Shown: positions 17,392-24,223 of the stretch, piece after piece
Layout: each line of letters starts with the position of its first letter
Numbering within the stretch: position 1 is the first letter of the stretch
From: Thermoanaerobaculia bacterium
GTDB lineage: Bacteria > Acidobacteriota > Thermoanaerobaculia > Multivoradales > Multivoraceae
Length of the DNA stretch: 64,000 bases
NCBI GenBank assembly: GCA_022823665.1
Contig: JAJEHN010000025.1
Coordinates: 62,001 to 126,000 of the forward strand
Direction: 5' to 3'
Notes under the pieces: model-generated
Database searches by the model: none
Told to the model about the DNA's origin: nothing
What the model saw: only the letters and a program-made list of their open reading frames with translations
Translations under genes and position numbers: made by a program

Positions 17392-18427
17392 CGCCGGTCT
17401 CCTTCACCAGCGGCACGCGGCGCAACGCCGCGAGGTCGGCGGCGCCGGTGCAGAACATGCAGGTGCGCAGCTCGAAGGCAGTGCGGGAGATCCGGTCGAC
17501 GACCGCGTCGGTCGACCTGTTGGCCGCTTCCAGGAACGGGAACGCCATGCCGGCGATGTCGGCGCCGAGCGCCAGCGCCTTCGCCGCGTCGACGCCGGAG
17601 CGGATGCCGCCGCTGCCGATCACCTGGACGCCGGGAACCGCCGCCAACTGCCGGATCGACTCCGGCGTCGGCAGCCCCCAGTCGGCGAAGCGTTCGCCGA
17701 GCGCCACCTCGTCGGCCCGGGCCGCCTCGATCCGCGCCCAGCTCGTGCCGCCCACACCGGCCGTGTCCAGGATGCGGACACCGACGTTGGCCAGTTCGCG
17801 GCCGACTGCGGCGGAGATGCCGCAGCCGATCTCCTTGACCACGACCGGCACGTCCAGCGCCTCGACCACGCGCGCAATCTTCGGCAGCAGTCCCCGGAAG
17901 TTCAGTTGCCCCTCCGGCTGCAGCGCCTCCTGAAGGGCGTTCAGGTGCAGCACCAGGGCGTCCGCTTCGACCATGTCGACCGCGGCCCGGCACTCGTCGA
18001 CGCCGTACCCGTAGTTCAGTTGCACCGCGCCCAGGTTGGCGAGGATCGGCACGTTCGGCGCGAACTCCCGGACCCGGAACGTCGCCGCGGTCTCCGGATC
18101 GTCGATCGCCTTGCGCTGCGAACCGACTCCGAGAGCGACCCGCGTAGCCTCGGCCGCCTCGGCCAGACGCCGGTTGATCTCCTCCGCGGCGCCGGTCCCC
18201 CCCGTCATGCACGAGATGAGCAGCGGCGCCTCGAGTTCCCGTCCCAGGAAGCCGCCGCCGATCCGCACATCATCGAAGTCGATCTCCGGCAACGCCCGGT
18301 GCTCGAAGCGGTAGTCGTCGAAGTAGCTGCGCTCCACCTGCATGCGCCGATCCAGCGCCAGCCGGATGTGCTCCGCCTTGCGGTCCCGCTCCCCCTCGGC
18401 CGCCGCCAGCAGCGGACGAGTGCTCAC
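17384..18427 (-). CDS. fni: Type 2 isopentenyl-diphosphate isomerase (FMN-dependent)
   Basis: A 347-residue flavoprotein of the IDI-2 family that interconverts IPP and DMAPP. Visible are RKAEHIRLAL near the N-terminus, LLISCMTGGTGAAEEINRRL, the substrate and Mg-binding region LHLNALQEALQPEGQ (Gln-Glu), VVVKEIGCGIS, and the FMN-phosphate-binding glycine stretch IGSGGIRSG. It is the first gene of the mevalonate operon and its stop overlaps HMG-CoA reductase by 8 bp. The region upstream holds no other gene for about 430 bp, so the operon promoter is probably just before this gene. Confidence 0.93.
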   Translation of the reverse strand: MSTRPLLAAAEGERDRKAEHIRLALDRRMQVERSYFDDYRFEHRALPEIDFDDVRIGGGFLGRELEAPLLISCMTGGTGAAEEINRRLAEAAEATRVALGVGSQRKAIDDPETAATFRVREFAPNVPILANLGAVQLNYGYGVDECRAAVDMVEADALVLHLNALQEALQPEGQLNFRGLLPKIARVVEALDVPVVVKEIGCGISAAVGRELANVGVRILDTAGVGGTSWARIEAARADEVALGERFADWGLPTPESIRQLAAVPGVQVIGSGGIRSGVDAAKALALGADIAGMAFPFLEAANRSTDAVVDRISRTAFELRTCMFCTGAADLAALRRVPLVKETGDG

Positions 18428-18548
18428 GCGACCGCCCCGATCTTGCGGCTACGCATGCGCGGGACTGTACCGGAATTCGCGTAAGTGAAGCGTTCACGGT
18501 CGGATGCGACTGCGACGGCCGCGACTGCGGCCGCGGCCACTGCGGCCG

Positions 18549-18721
18549 CCGGAAGCGGGTCCGGGGGAGGGTCCCAGACGGACGCTCGCACCCGCTTGGT
18601 GAAGGCGAGGGTTGGTGCTCGCTTCGGTCGGCTGCGCTCCGCTAGTTCCCTGGTTGCCGAGAGGGTCTCGAAAGTCGCTGGCCTCCAGCCCGCTGGGACC
18701 CTCCCCCGGACCCGCTTCCGG
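18549..18721. repeat. Perfect 28-bp inverted repeat enclosing 117 bp (MITE-like)
   Basis: Bases 18549-18576 are the exact reverse complement of 18694-18721. The arms begin CCGGAAGCGGGTCC and are GC-rich; the loop of 117 bases holds no gene. Perfect arms of this length separated by a short non-coding core fit a miniature inverted-repeat element or a cruciform or transcript hairpin. I see no clear target-site duplication at the ends. No transposase is in the window. Confidence 0.75.
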
Positions 18722-18794
18722 CTGGATATCGGCAGGCATCGAGGCGGTCGCAAACCGGGTGCGCCGGCGCCCTCGCCGGCTGCCGCCGAAGGCG

Positions 18795-18824
18795 TGTTCC
18801 ATGGGTCTTCTGACCCGTGGAACA
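18795..18824. terminator. Strong hairpin, terminator-like
   Basis: TGTTCCATGGGT and ACCCGTGGAACA pair as a 12-bp stem with one G-T/A-C type mismatch around the loop CTTCTG. It lies 35 nt beyond the end of the small minus-strand gene at 18859, so it could end that transcript. There is no T-run on either side. The loop and the inner stem (GGGT-CTTCTG-ACCC) are shared with hairpin C of the intercistronic repeats found at 24857-31230. Confidence 0.55.
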
Positions 18825-18858
18825 CAAGGTGCCGACCGTCAGGCCGGCTTCGATCCAG

Positions 18859-19083
18859 TCATGTGAGGAAATCCGCGAGACGGGACAGGAGCAGCAGGGC
18901 GCCGCCGCCGCCTAGAAGACGCCACAGGAGTCGCGATTCCAGAGCCGCGATCTCGGATCGCAGGCCGGCGATCTCGGTGCGTATCTCCGCCGCCAGAACG
19001 GCCATGTCGCCCCGAGTGACGGGCTCGTCGCGCCGCGACAGCCGGTCGTCCCGTTCCGCCGCCTGATCAACCGTCGTCATCAC
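18859..19083 (-). CDS. Small coiled-coil membrane protein
   Basis: A 74-residue protein with a heptad-like region (IRTEIAGLRSEIAALESRLLWRLL, about residues 34-57) followed by a C-terminal hydrophobic segment. It resembles the C-terminal half of DUF1640/CCDC90-like small proteins, one of which lies 630 bp away at 19715-19981. Function is unknown. It is an isolated gene in an islet of toxin-antitoxin relics. Confidence 0.5.
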   Translation of the reverse strand: MMTTVDQAAERDDRLSRRDEPVTRGDMAVLAAEIRTEIAGLRSEIAALESRLLWRLLGGGGALLLLSRLADFLT

Positions 19084-19183
19084 CGACAGGCTACCGACTG
19101 CCTCCGTCGAGGGTCAACGGCGGAACGACCTTCTTTCCGCGCAGTCACCGATCGGTCAGCGAACGGTTACATCGCTACCGCGC

Positions 19184-19212
19184 TTGACAGGCCTGTCTAC
19201 TCTGACCAGAGT
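19184..19212 (+). promoter_or_regulatory. Tandem palindromes upstream of decayed antitoxin gene
   Basis: A TTGACA (19184-19189) overlaps the perfect 12-bp palindrome GACAGGCCTGTC (19186-19197), which is followed by a second palindrome ACTCTGACCAGAGT (19199-19212). The antitoxin-like frame starts at 19219. Palindromes over the promoter are the usual autoregulatory operators of antitoxin-toxin operons. A good -10 box is not obvious. The sites look intact although the genes they served are decayed. Confidence 0.5.
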
Positions 19213-19218
19213 GACTGG

Positions 19219-19434
19219 ATGAAGCGGGCCAGCGTCAGCGAAACGAAGAACAACCTCAGCGGACTGCTCCACGCTCCAGACGATGCCGCGGCAGAGCTGG
19301 TCCGTCAGGACTTCGCGACAGCACCCCGCGTTCTGCTGGATGTCGAGCGTGTACTGCAGGCGAGACTCCCGCGCCTTCCGGAGGGCATCAGTGCAAGCCG
19401 TCTGGTCGCCGCGGAGAGGGCGAACGACGGCTGA
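19219..19434 (+). pseudogene. Phd/VapB-like antitoxin, internally deleted
   Basis: The first 15 residues (MKRASVSETKNNLSGLL) are the typical Phd/YefM opening, and the end (LPRLPEGISASRLVAAERANDG) matches the toxin-binding tail of PIN-associated antitoxins. The middle, which normally carries the VxIxxRGRPVARL beta-strand, is missing, leaving 71 residues rather than about 85-90. The frame itself is open. With the toxin next to it broken, I call this a relic, though a shortened DNA-binding antitoxin could still be made. Confidence 0.55.
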
Positions 19435-19438
19435 AGCA

Positions 19439-19640
19439 CCGGGAATCCTTCGCCGCGAGCGGCACATCGAGAGCACCGGACTCGAGATCGCTCACAGGCA
19501 GCTTGATCGCTTGCGCTCCAGTTGACAGCCGCGCTCACGGCGGCCTCAGAAGATCCGTCCGCCCTCGAGCTCGTATGCAGTGACGAAAGGCTCTCCCAGG
19601 CAGCCCGTACCGAGGGCTTCTTCGTCCGCCAGCCGAAACG
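19439..19640 (+). pseudogene. PIN-domain (VapC-like) toxin remnant
   Basis: Directly after the antitoxin relic, one frame reads QLDRLRSS and then stops. About 11 bases appear to be missing, and another frame continues LTAALTAASEDPSALELVCSDERLSQAARTEG, the characteristic C-terminal end of PIN-domain toxins (compare LQLAAAL ... FVCFDERLAxAAxxEGL). The N-terminal half with the first catalytic Asp is absent. The gene is therefore truncated and frameshifted and cannot make an active nuclease. Confidence 0.55.
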
Positions 19641-19714
19641 GCCATCGACGTCGACGACGAGGCGCGTTCCGAGCAAGCCTGTGGCGCCTGCCGCACCTCG
19701 AAGACGGGACGTGC

Positions 19715-19981
19715 CTAAGCGAACAGCCGATCGAGAGCAGTAACGAAGGCAGTGACCGCACCGGCAATCAGCACCATGCGCCAGGTCAGATGAGCCTCCA
19801 TCGCGCCCAGTTCGCCCCGTAGCTCGGCCAGGTCGCCACGCAACTCGGAGAGGTCGGATCGAGTCGCGACACCTTCTGTAGCGGCGGACCGGATCGTCTC
19901 GGTCACCGCCGCGGCCTGCGCCGGGTCCATGCCCGCGCCTTCGAGAGTCCGGGCAGCCGCAAGCGTGTCGAAGGTCGTCAT
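19715..19981 (-). CDS. DUF1640-like coiled-coil membrane protein
   Basis: An 88-residue protein beginning MTTFDTLAAARTLEGAGMDPAQAAAVTE, then a heptad region (LSELRGDLAELRGELGAMEAHL) and a C-terminal membrane segment (MVLIAGAVTAFVTALDRLFA). This is the layout of the bacterial DUF1640/CCDC90-like family, whose members are small trimeric membrane adaptors of unclear role. It pairs with the shorter relative at 18859-19083 on the same strand, and the toxin-antitoxin relic lies between them. Confidence 0.65.
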   Translation of the reverse strand: MTTFDTLAAARTLEGAGMDPAQAAAVTETIRSAATEGVATRSDLSELRGDLAELRGELGAMEAHLTWRMVLIAGAVTAFVTALDRLFA

Positions 19982-20106
19982 CTGGTTGCAGCGTAACAGT
20001 CGGTCCGGTGTGCGGTTTCCGTGAACGGGGCCACCGTGGCCACCGTTCCTCTACTGACCTAGACGGAAAGCCGCCGTCGTACCGCCTGCAGGGGCTCCGC
20101 GGTGGG

Positions 20107-20400
20107 GTGCTAGCGTCGCTATCGGGCCGACCCTTGAACCGAACTGGCGTCAACATCGAGTTCCCCGTGGAGGTGCACCGCGAGCGGGCTGCATGGGTGG
20201 CTTCGTGTCCACAGCTCCACGTAGCTAGTCAGGGCTCCACAGCCGACGAAGCCACGGCCATGCTGCAGGAGGCCCTGGCCCTGTTCCTCGAGGGCTGCCG
20301 TGAGGAGGGGATTCTGGGGAGCGTCCTTGAGGAGAGCGGCCTCACCCTGGCATACGCCGACCGTCAGGTCTTCTTGAGGTCGAGCCAGACGCCGGTGTGA
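20107..20400 (+). CDS. HicB-like orphan antitoxin
   Basis: The segment NIEFPVEVHRERAAWVASCP ... ASQGSTADEATAMLQEALALFLEGC is the HicB fold: a degraded RNase H-like domain used to neutralise the HicA mRNA interferase. I start it at the GTG at 20107; a TTG at 20134 is an alternative, and no ATG is close. No HicA gene is visible on either side, so this is an orphan or a HicB family regulator. The last 37 bp overlap the convergent nuclease-fusion gene. Confidence 0.6.
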   Translation: MLASLSGRPLNRTGVNIEFPVEVHRERAAWVASCPQLHVASQGSTADEATAMLQEALALFLEGCREEGILGSVLEESGLTLAYADRQVFLRSSQTPV

Positions 20401-21962
20401 TCGGAGAGCTTCTTTCCGCCTTGCTCGCGCGGCGGGAAGATCCCGACACTGTGAACATCGGGGGAACTCGGTTTCGCCTGCTGTGGAGTCAGGTCTTCGG
20501 AGTGTGCAATGTGGTCGATCAGCTGAGACCGGTCCTTGTCTGGCGCTGCCTCCCGAAGCCTGACCGTCAAGACCTCACCGCTGTCCTTCTCAGCCGAGGG
20601 CGTCCCGTCCAGGAAGCCAGCCGTTGAGATTCGAAGACGCATGAAGGCGTCCGTCAGTGCGGAGTGGAGTTTGCCTCCTTTCGGGGTCCGCTGGTTGAAG
20701 TCACCGAGGACGATCGTCCTCCGGCGTGACCTTGCGTAGGACAATCGCTCGAATCCACTGAGCCAATCCAGGTGATCCTGCCACTGCACCCGGTCTCGTC
20801 GCCCCCCGTCCACATGCGCACCGCTCCACGGAATGCAGACGCCAACCACCGTGAGCCGCCCGACCGGAGTCTCCGTCACGCCGGCGACCAGCCTTCCCCC
20901 GGGCAGGTGCCGCTGCGCGGGGTCAAAGACAGGTGTCCACGGACGCTTGCTCCAGAGCATCACCTTCCGGCGACCCGGACTGGCCTTCGGTAACTCATAG
21001 CCCCAGTCCGTACCGGCATCGATGACGTGACCGCCCGTGGGAAGAAGGCCCGCATCCCCCACTTCCGTCACGCAGAGGACATCGCAATTGGGGGCGGCGA
21101 GGATCGGTTCGACCCGCTTTCCCTTGGGGGTGCCGGGCTTCGCCCATTCCACGTTCCAGGTGCCGACCCGAACAGAACCGCCCACGCTGCCCTTCCTCGC
21201 GGTCTCCTTCCCGGAAGCAATCCCCATGTGCCTGCGCCAGCAGGCGTCTTCGGCCATGGCGCGAACACGAGAGGCCACCAGGTCGTGGTGCTGCTCGGAC
21301 GGCAATACGAAGAAGACTCGTCCGGTGCCCCTCCTGAACAGGACGGGAATCGCGGCATCGCCGCCAGCGATCCTCGAACCAATCTCGCGGATCTTCTCGT
21401 CAATCTGCTCGGGCCAGGGTTTCGTGCGATTCAGATGGTGGTAACACACCAGAGTCTGCCGTCTTTGGGATCCGACAAACTGCTCAGCTTCATCCCACAG
21501 GACGTACTGGACGGCGTTCTTGTGGCCTGCCTGGACCGAGGGCGGCTGAAACCCTCGGTCAGGGTCCAGGAAGACGACATCGCAGTCGTGGAACTTCTCG
21601 ATCGCCCGACCGAGCCACTCCGGTCGGGAGTCGCGCGTCAAGGGCTCACTGAAGTACTTCGTGTCGCGCGGGAGAAGTTCCAGACCTGGACGCTCGATCT
21701 TGCTCACAGCCCGCGGACCCGGCTCGTCGAGCAGACTCTTGAGGCCGTCGAACAACCCAGGGTCGCAGTCGCGGTACTCCTCGGGCTTGTCGAGGTACGT
21801 AGTGTGCTTGCCGTCCTCGTTGTGGCTTTCGTCGCCCACGAGATACCAGGCAACGCCGAGAGACAGCAGGTCACCGCTGTCCCCGGCACTGACACCACTG
21901 ATCCTCCTCAGAAGGCCGTACTTCCCGAAGTCGCCTACGTCCCCAAAGTACCGATTCTGCAC
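20364..21962 (-). CDS. Two-domain protein: uncharacterised N-terminal domain fused to EEP nuclease
   Basis: A 532-residue protein with a GTG start. Residues 1-250 begin MQNRYFGDVGDFGKYGLLR and contain GVAWYLVGDESHNEDGKH, VVFLDPDRGF and LVCYHHLNR. I recall this only as an unnamed bacterial family; the DPD motif at a strand end is reminiscent of methylase folds, but that is speculative. From about residue 266 (RVGTWNVEWA) the chain is an endonuclease/exonuclease/phosphatase domain: CVTEVGD, VGVCIPWSGAH, TIVLGDFNQR (Asp/Asn), LIDHIAH and the terminal LSDHTGVWLDL (catalytic Asp-His). The fusion, in an islet with toxin-antitoxin relics, suggests a defence or nucleic-acid-processing role. Confidence 0.7.
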   Translation of the reverse strand: MQNRYFGDVGDFGKYGLLRRISGVSAGDSGDLLSLGVAWYLVGDESHNEDGKHTTYLDKPEEYRDCDPGLFDGLKSLLDEPGPRAVSKIERPGLELLPRDTKYFSEPLTRDSRPEWLGRAIEKFHDCDVVFLDPDRGFQPPSVQAGHKNAVQYVLWDEAEQFVGSQRRQTLVCYHHLNRTKPWPEQIDEKIREIGSRIAGGDAAIPVLFRRGTGRVFFVLPSEQHHDLVASRVRAMAEDACWRRHMGIASGKETARKGSVGGSVRVGTWNVEWAKPGTPKGKRVEPILAAPNCDVLCVTEVGDAGLLPTGGHVIDAGTDWGYELPKASPGRRKVMLWSKRPWTPVFDPAQRHLPGGRLVAGVTETPVGRLTVVGVCIPWSGAHVDGGRRDRVQWQDHLDWLSGFERLSYARSRRRTIVLGDFNQRTPKGGKLHSALTDAFMRLRISTAGFLDGTPSAEKDSGEVLTVRLREAAPDKDRSQLIDHIAHSEDLTPQQAKPSSPDVHSVGIFPPREQGGKKLSDHTGVWLDLKKT

Positions 21963-22050
21963 TTGCGATCCCCCACTTCGTCAGTGGCGGCCCACACCAC
22001 GACCATCTTGAGGCGGCGAGGGTACTCGATCTCCGCGGGCTCGTGCGGCT

Positions 22051-22092
22051 CCAGAAGCCGGCCGGAAGGCCGGCGCACCGGCAGTCCCGCAG
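22051..22092 (+). repeat. Degenerate copy of intercistronic hairpin repeat, 3' of moaA
   Basis: GCCGGCCGGAAGGCCGGC (22057-22074) is a perfect 7-bp stem with a GGAA loop, followed by GCACCGGCAGTCCCGC. The order CCAGAAG-GCCGG-GCGCACC-GTCCCGC is shared with the copy at 23169-23248. It lies between the moaA stop and the downstream nuclease-fusion gene on the same strand. Confidence 0.5.
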
Positions 22093-22098
22093 CCGGGC

Positions 22099-23148
22099 TC
22101 AGCCGCCGATGCGGAACATCTCGACGCGTTCCGGAACTGGCTGCAGGCCGGCGCGGAGGCGCTCCGAGCGGACTTCGGAGTAGCGGTCTTCGCGTTGCCG
22201 CCAGTGCTGCGCCAGGAAGGCGAGCAGGTCGTCGTCCGTGGCGCCGGCGCGGAGGCGGTCCCGGAGCGAAGGGCCGGTGTCGGCGAAGAGGCAGGTGTAG
22301 AGACGGCCGTCGGATGACAGGCGGGCTCTGGCGCAGTCACCGCAGAACGGCCGGCTGATCGAGGGGATGACTCCGAATTCGACGCCGTCGTCCAGATAGC
22401 GGAAACGCTCGGCGACGTCGCTGGGCTGGGCGCGGTCGACGGGTTCGAAGGCCCAGCGTTCGGCGATGCGGTCGGCGATCCCGGAGGCGGTCACGACCTG
22501 GTCGAGGCTCCAGTCGTTCACGGTGCCGACGTCCATGAACTCGATGAAGCGGACAATGTGGCCCCGCTCCTTGAAGTAGCCGGCAATGTCGGCGACTTCG
22601 TCCTCGTTCGTGCCCTTCATGACGACGGTGTTGATCTTGATCGGTCCAAGGCCAGCGTCGGCAGCGGCGTCGATCCCTTCCAGCACCTGGCCGACGCCGT
22701 GGCCGAGGCCGGTGACCCGGCCGAAGACGTCGTCGTGCAGGGACTCGACGCTGACGGTCACCCGGTCGAGGCCGGCGTCGGCCAGGGCCTTCGCCTTGGC
22801 GCCGAGCAGGGCGCCGTTGGTAGTCAGGGCGAGGTCCTCGACTCCCGGCACGGCGGCCAGAATCCGGACCAGTTCCTCGATGTCCCGCCGCAGCAGGGGC
22901 TCGCCGCCGGTGAGCCGCAGCTTGCGGACGCCGAGTCGCACGAACAGCCGCACCAGGCGTTCGATCTCCTCGAAGGTCATCAACTGCTGCCTGGGCAGGA
23001 ACTTGTACTCCCGGTCCGCCGGCATGCAGAACGTGCAGCGGAAGTTGCAGCGGTCGATAACCGAGATGCGCAGGTCGCGCACCGGCCGGCCGAGGCGGTC
23101 GATGACCGCGAGAGACGAGGCGCCGCCGTTCGTGGAGTCAAGAGGCAT
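22099..23148 (-). CDS. moaA: GTP 3',8-cyclase (molybdopterin biosynthesis)
   Basis: Radical SAM enzyme for the first step of molybdenum cofactor synthesis. The 349-residue chain has the CxxxCxxC cluster CNFRCTFC, the SAM motif LTGGEPLLRRDIEELVR, the second Fe-S cluster CGDCARARLSSDGRLYTC, and the terminal Gly-Gly (FRIGG) needed for activity. MoaC and other cofactor genes are not adjacent. The gene is bracketed by related GC-rich hairpin repeats. Confidence 0.96.
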   Translation of the reverse strand: MPLDSTNGGASSLAVIDRLGRPVRDLRISVIDRCNFRCTFCMPADREYKFLPRQQLMTFEEIERLVRLFVRLGVRKLRLTGGEPLLRRDIEELVRILAAVPGVEDLALTTNGALLGAKAKALADAGLDRVTVSVESLHDDVFGRVTGLGHGVGQVLEGIDAAADAGLGPIKINTVVMKGTNEDEVADIAGYFKERGHIVRFIEFMDVGTVNDWSLDQVVTASGIADRIAERWAFEPVDRAQPSDVAERFRYLDDGVEFGVIPSISRPFCGDCARARLSSDGRLYTCLFADTGPSLRDRLRAGATDDDLLAFLAQHWRQREDRYSEVRSERLRAGLQPVPERVEMFRIGG

Positions 23149-23168
23149 GGGCGGACAATGCTACGCGA

Positions 23169-23248
23169 GGCCGCATGGTCGCCGCTTCGCGGCGGCGCTT
23201 TTCCAGAAGGCCGGCGAGGGCGCCGGCGCACCCAGTGGGTCCCGCTAG
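23169..23248 (+). repeat. Intercistronic hairpin repeat between nudC and moaA
   Basis: Starts GGTCGCCGCTTCGCGGCG, with hairpin GCCGCTTCGCGGC at 23181-23193, then a second self-complementary region GCCGGCGAGGGCGCCGGC (about 23210-23228) and the shared GCGCACCCAG followed by GGGTCCCGC. It begins 21 nt upstream of the moaA start and its far edge touches the nudC stop, so it occupies the whole gap between the two minus-strand genes. Confidence 0.65.
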
Positions 23249-24180
23249 CGCTCGGCGCGCAGCCAGTCGTCGATCAGACGGCGGGCGATGGAGAACGGCG
23301 GCGGTAGCCGCACCTCCCGGGCCCGGAGCGCGTACTCCAGTTCGGCGCGGGTCGCCCACACCGCCTGCTCCAGCTCTTCCGTGTCCACCCGCACGTCGCC
23401 GCCGGGCGACGTCGCATAGAAGCCGAGCATGATCGAGGTCGGGAACGGCCAGGGCTGGGAGGAGTGATAGCGGACCGCGTCCACCGCGATGCCGGTCTCC
23501 TCCAGGACCTCGCGGGCAACCGCGCTCTCCAGGCTCTCGCCGGGCTCGACGAAGCCGGCGAGGGCCGAGAACATGCCCGGCGGCCAGGAGGCCTGGCGGC
23601 CGAGCAGGCAGGATCCGTCTTCCGTTGCACGGCCGGTGTGGACGAGCATGATGACGGCCGGGTCGGTCCGCGGGAAGTGCTCGATGCCGCACGCCGTGCA
23701 GACGCGGAGGTGGCCGGCGTTGCGGCTCTCGGTCGCGGCGCCGCACTGGCCGCAGAAGCGGTGCCGGCGATGCCATGTCGCCATGGCGCGGGCGTAGGCA
23801 AGGAGGTTGCCGCCGCGGCCGCTCATCGCGGCGCCGACCTGGCGCAGCTCGACGAAGCGGCCGGCGCCCCGCAATGGGCCGGCGAGCGGATCCTCCCGGT
23901 CGGAGAGGTCCACCGAGAAGTAGGCGACCCCCTCCGCTTCGCCCAGGAAGACGACGTCCTCCGCCTGCTCGACCAGGCCGACCGCCTCGACGGCCGCCAC
24001 CGTGCCCGGAACCGGACCCTGGTCTCCGGCGTGAGCGTCGAAGACGAGGCTTCGCTCACGCCACACCGCCGTCAACTGGCTGGCGGGATCGGCGAGGCGG
24101 CGCGCCAGCCAATCGGCGTCGGCGCGCCGCTCCGAGCGCCGGTCGACCGCCGGTTCGGCCAGTGCATTGTGGGATCTCAT
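23245..24180 (-). CDS. nudC: NAD(+)/NADH diphosphatase (RNA deNADding Nudix enzyme)
   Basis: A 311-residue NudC-type protein with three parts: an N-terminal domain, a four-cysteine zinc ribbon (FCGQCG ... VCTACG, about residues 143-164) and a Nudix domain with GFVEPGESLESAVAREVLEETG (Nudix box). The NudC signature SQPWPFPTS follows directly and separates it from other Nudix hydrolases. It hydrolyses NADH to NMNH and AMP and removes NAD caps from RNA. It is upstream of moaA with a repeat between them. Confidence 0.95.
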   Translation of the reverse strand: MRSHNALAEPAVDRRSERRADADWLARRLADPASQLTAVWRERSLVFDAHAGDQGPVPGTVAAVEAVGLVEQAEDVVFLGEAEGVAYFSVDLSDREDPLAGPLRGAGRFVELRQVGAAMSGRGGNLLAYARAMATWHRRHRFCGQCGAATESRNAGHLRVCTACGIEHFPRTDPAVIMLVHTGRATEDGSCLLGRQASWPPGMFSALAGFVEPGESLESAVAREVLEETGIAVDAVRYHSSQPWPFPTSIMLGFYATSPGGDVRVDTEELEQAVWATRAELEYALRAREVRLPPPFSIARRLIDDWLRAER

Positions 24181-24223
24181 GAGGCCCCGGTCGAGCCCGG
24201 AGCGGGGGCGGTCCCCCCGCCGG

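Larger units (their letters stand above)
18428..18858. other. Long non-coding gap upstream of the mevalonate operon
   Basis: About 430 bases without a convincing gene. It contains a GC-rich run of imperfect GCGACTGCGGCC-like units (about 18505-18550), a perfect inverted repeat (18549-18576 with 18694-18721) and a separate strong hairpin (18795-18824). The operon promoter must lie at its left end, near 18430-18500, because the isomerase starts at 18427, but no clear -35/-10 pair stands out to my eye. Short open frames in the gap are repeat-derived. Confidence 0.6.

Noticed and set aside
18505..18550. Possible tandem repeat or CRISPR-like array
   Set aside because: The GCGACTGCGGCC-like units are few, irregular and lack spacers; it is a short GC-rich run only.
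19982..20106. Possible HicA toxin gene upstream of the HicB-like gene
   Set aside because: No frame here gives the HicA fold or its catalytic His context; the GHRGHRSS resemblance is too weak.
19305..20156. 283-codon minus-strand open frame across the islet
   Set aside because: It overlaps the DUF1640-like gene and the toxin remnant, has Arg/Cys-rich random composition, and no ribosome site or domain was seen.
22057..22074. Rho-independent terminator after moaA
   Set aside because: The hairpin is perfect but no T-run follows on either strand, so it is listed as a repeat rather than a terminator.
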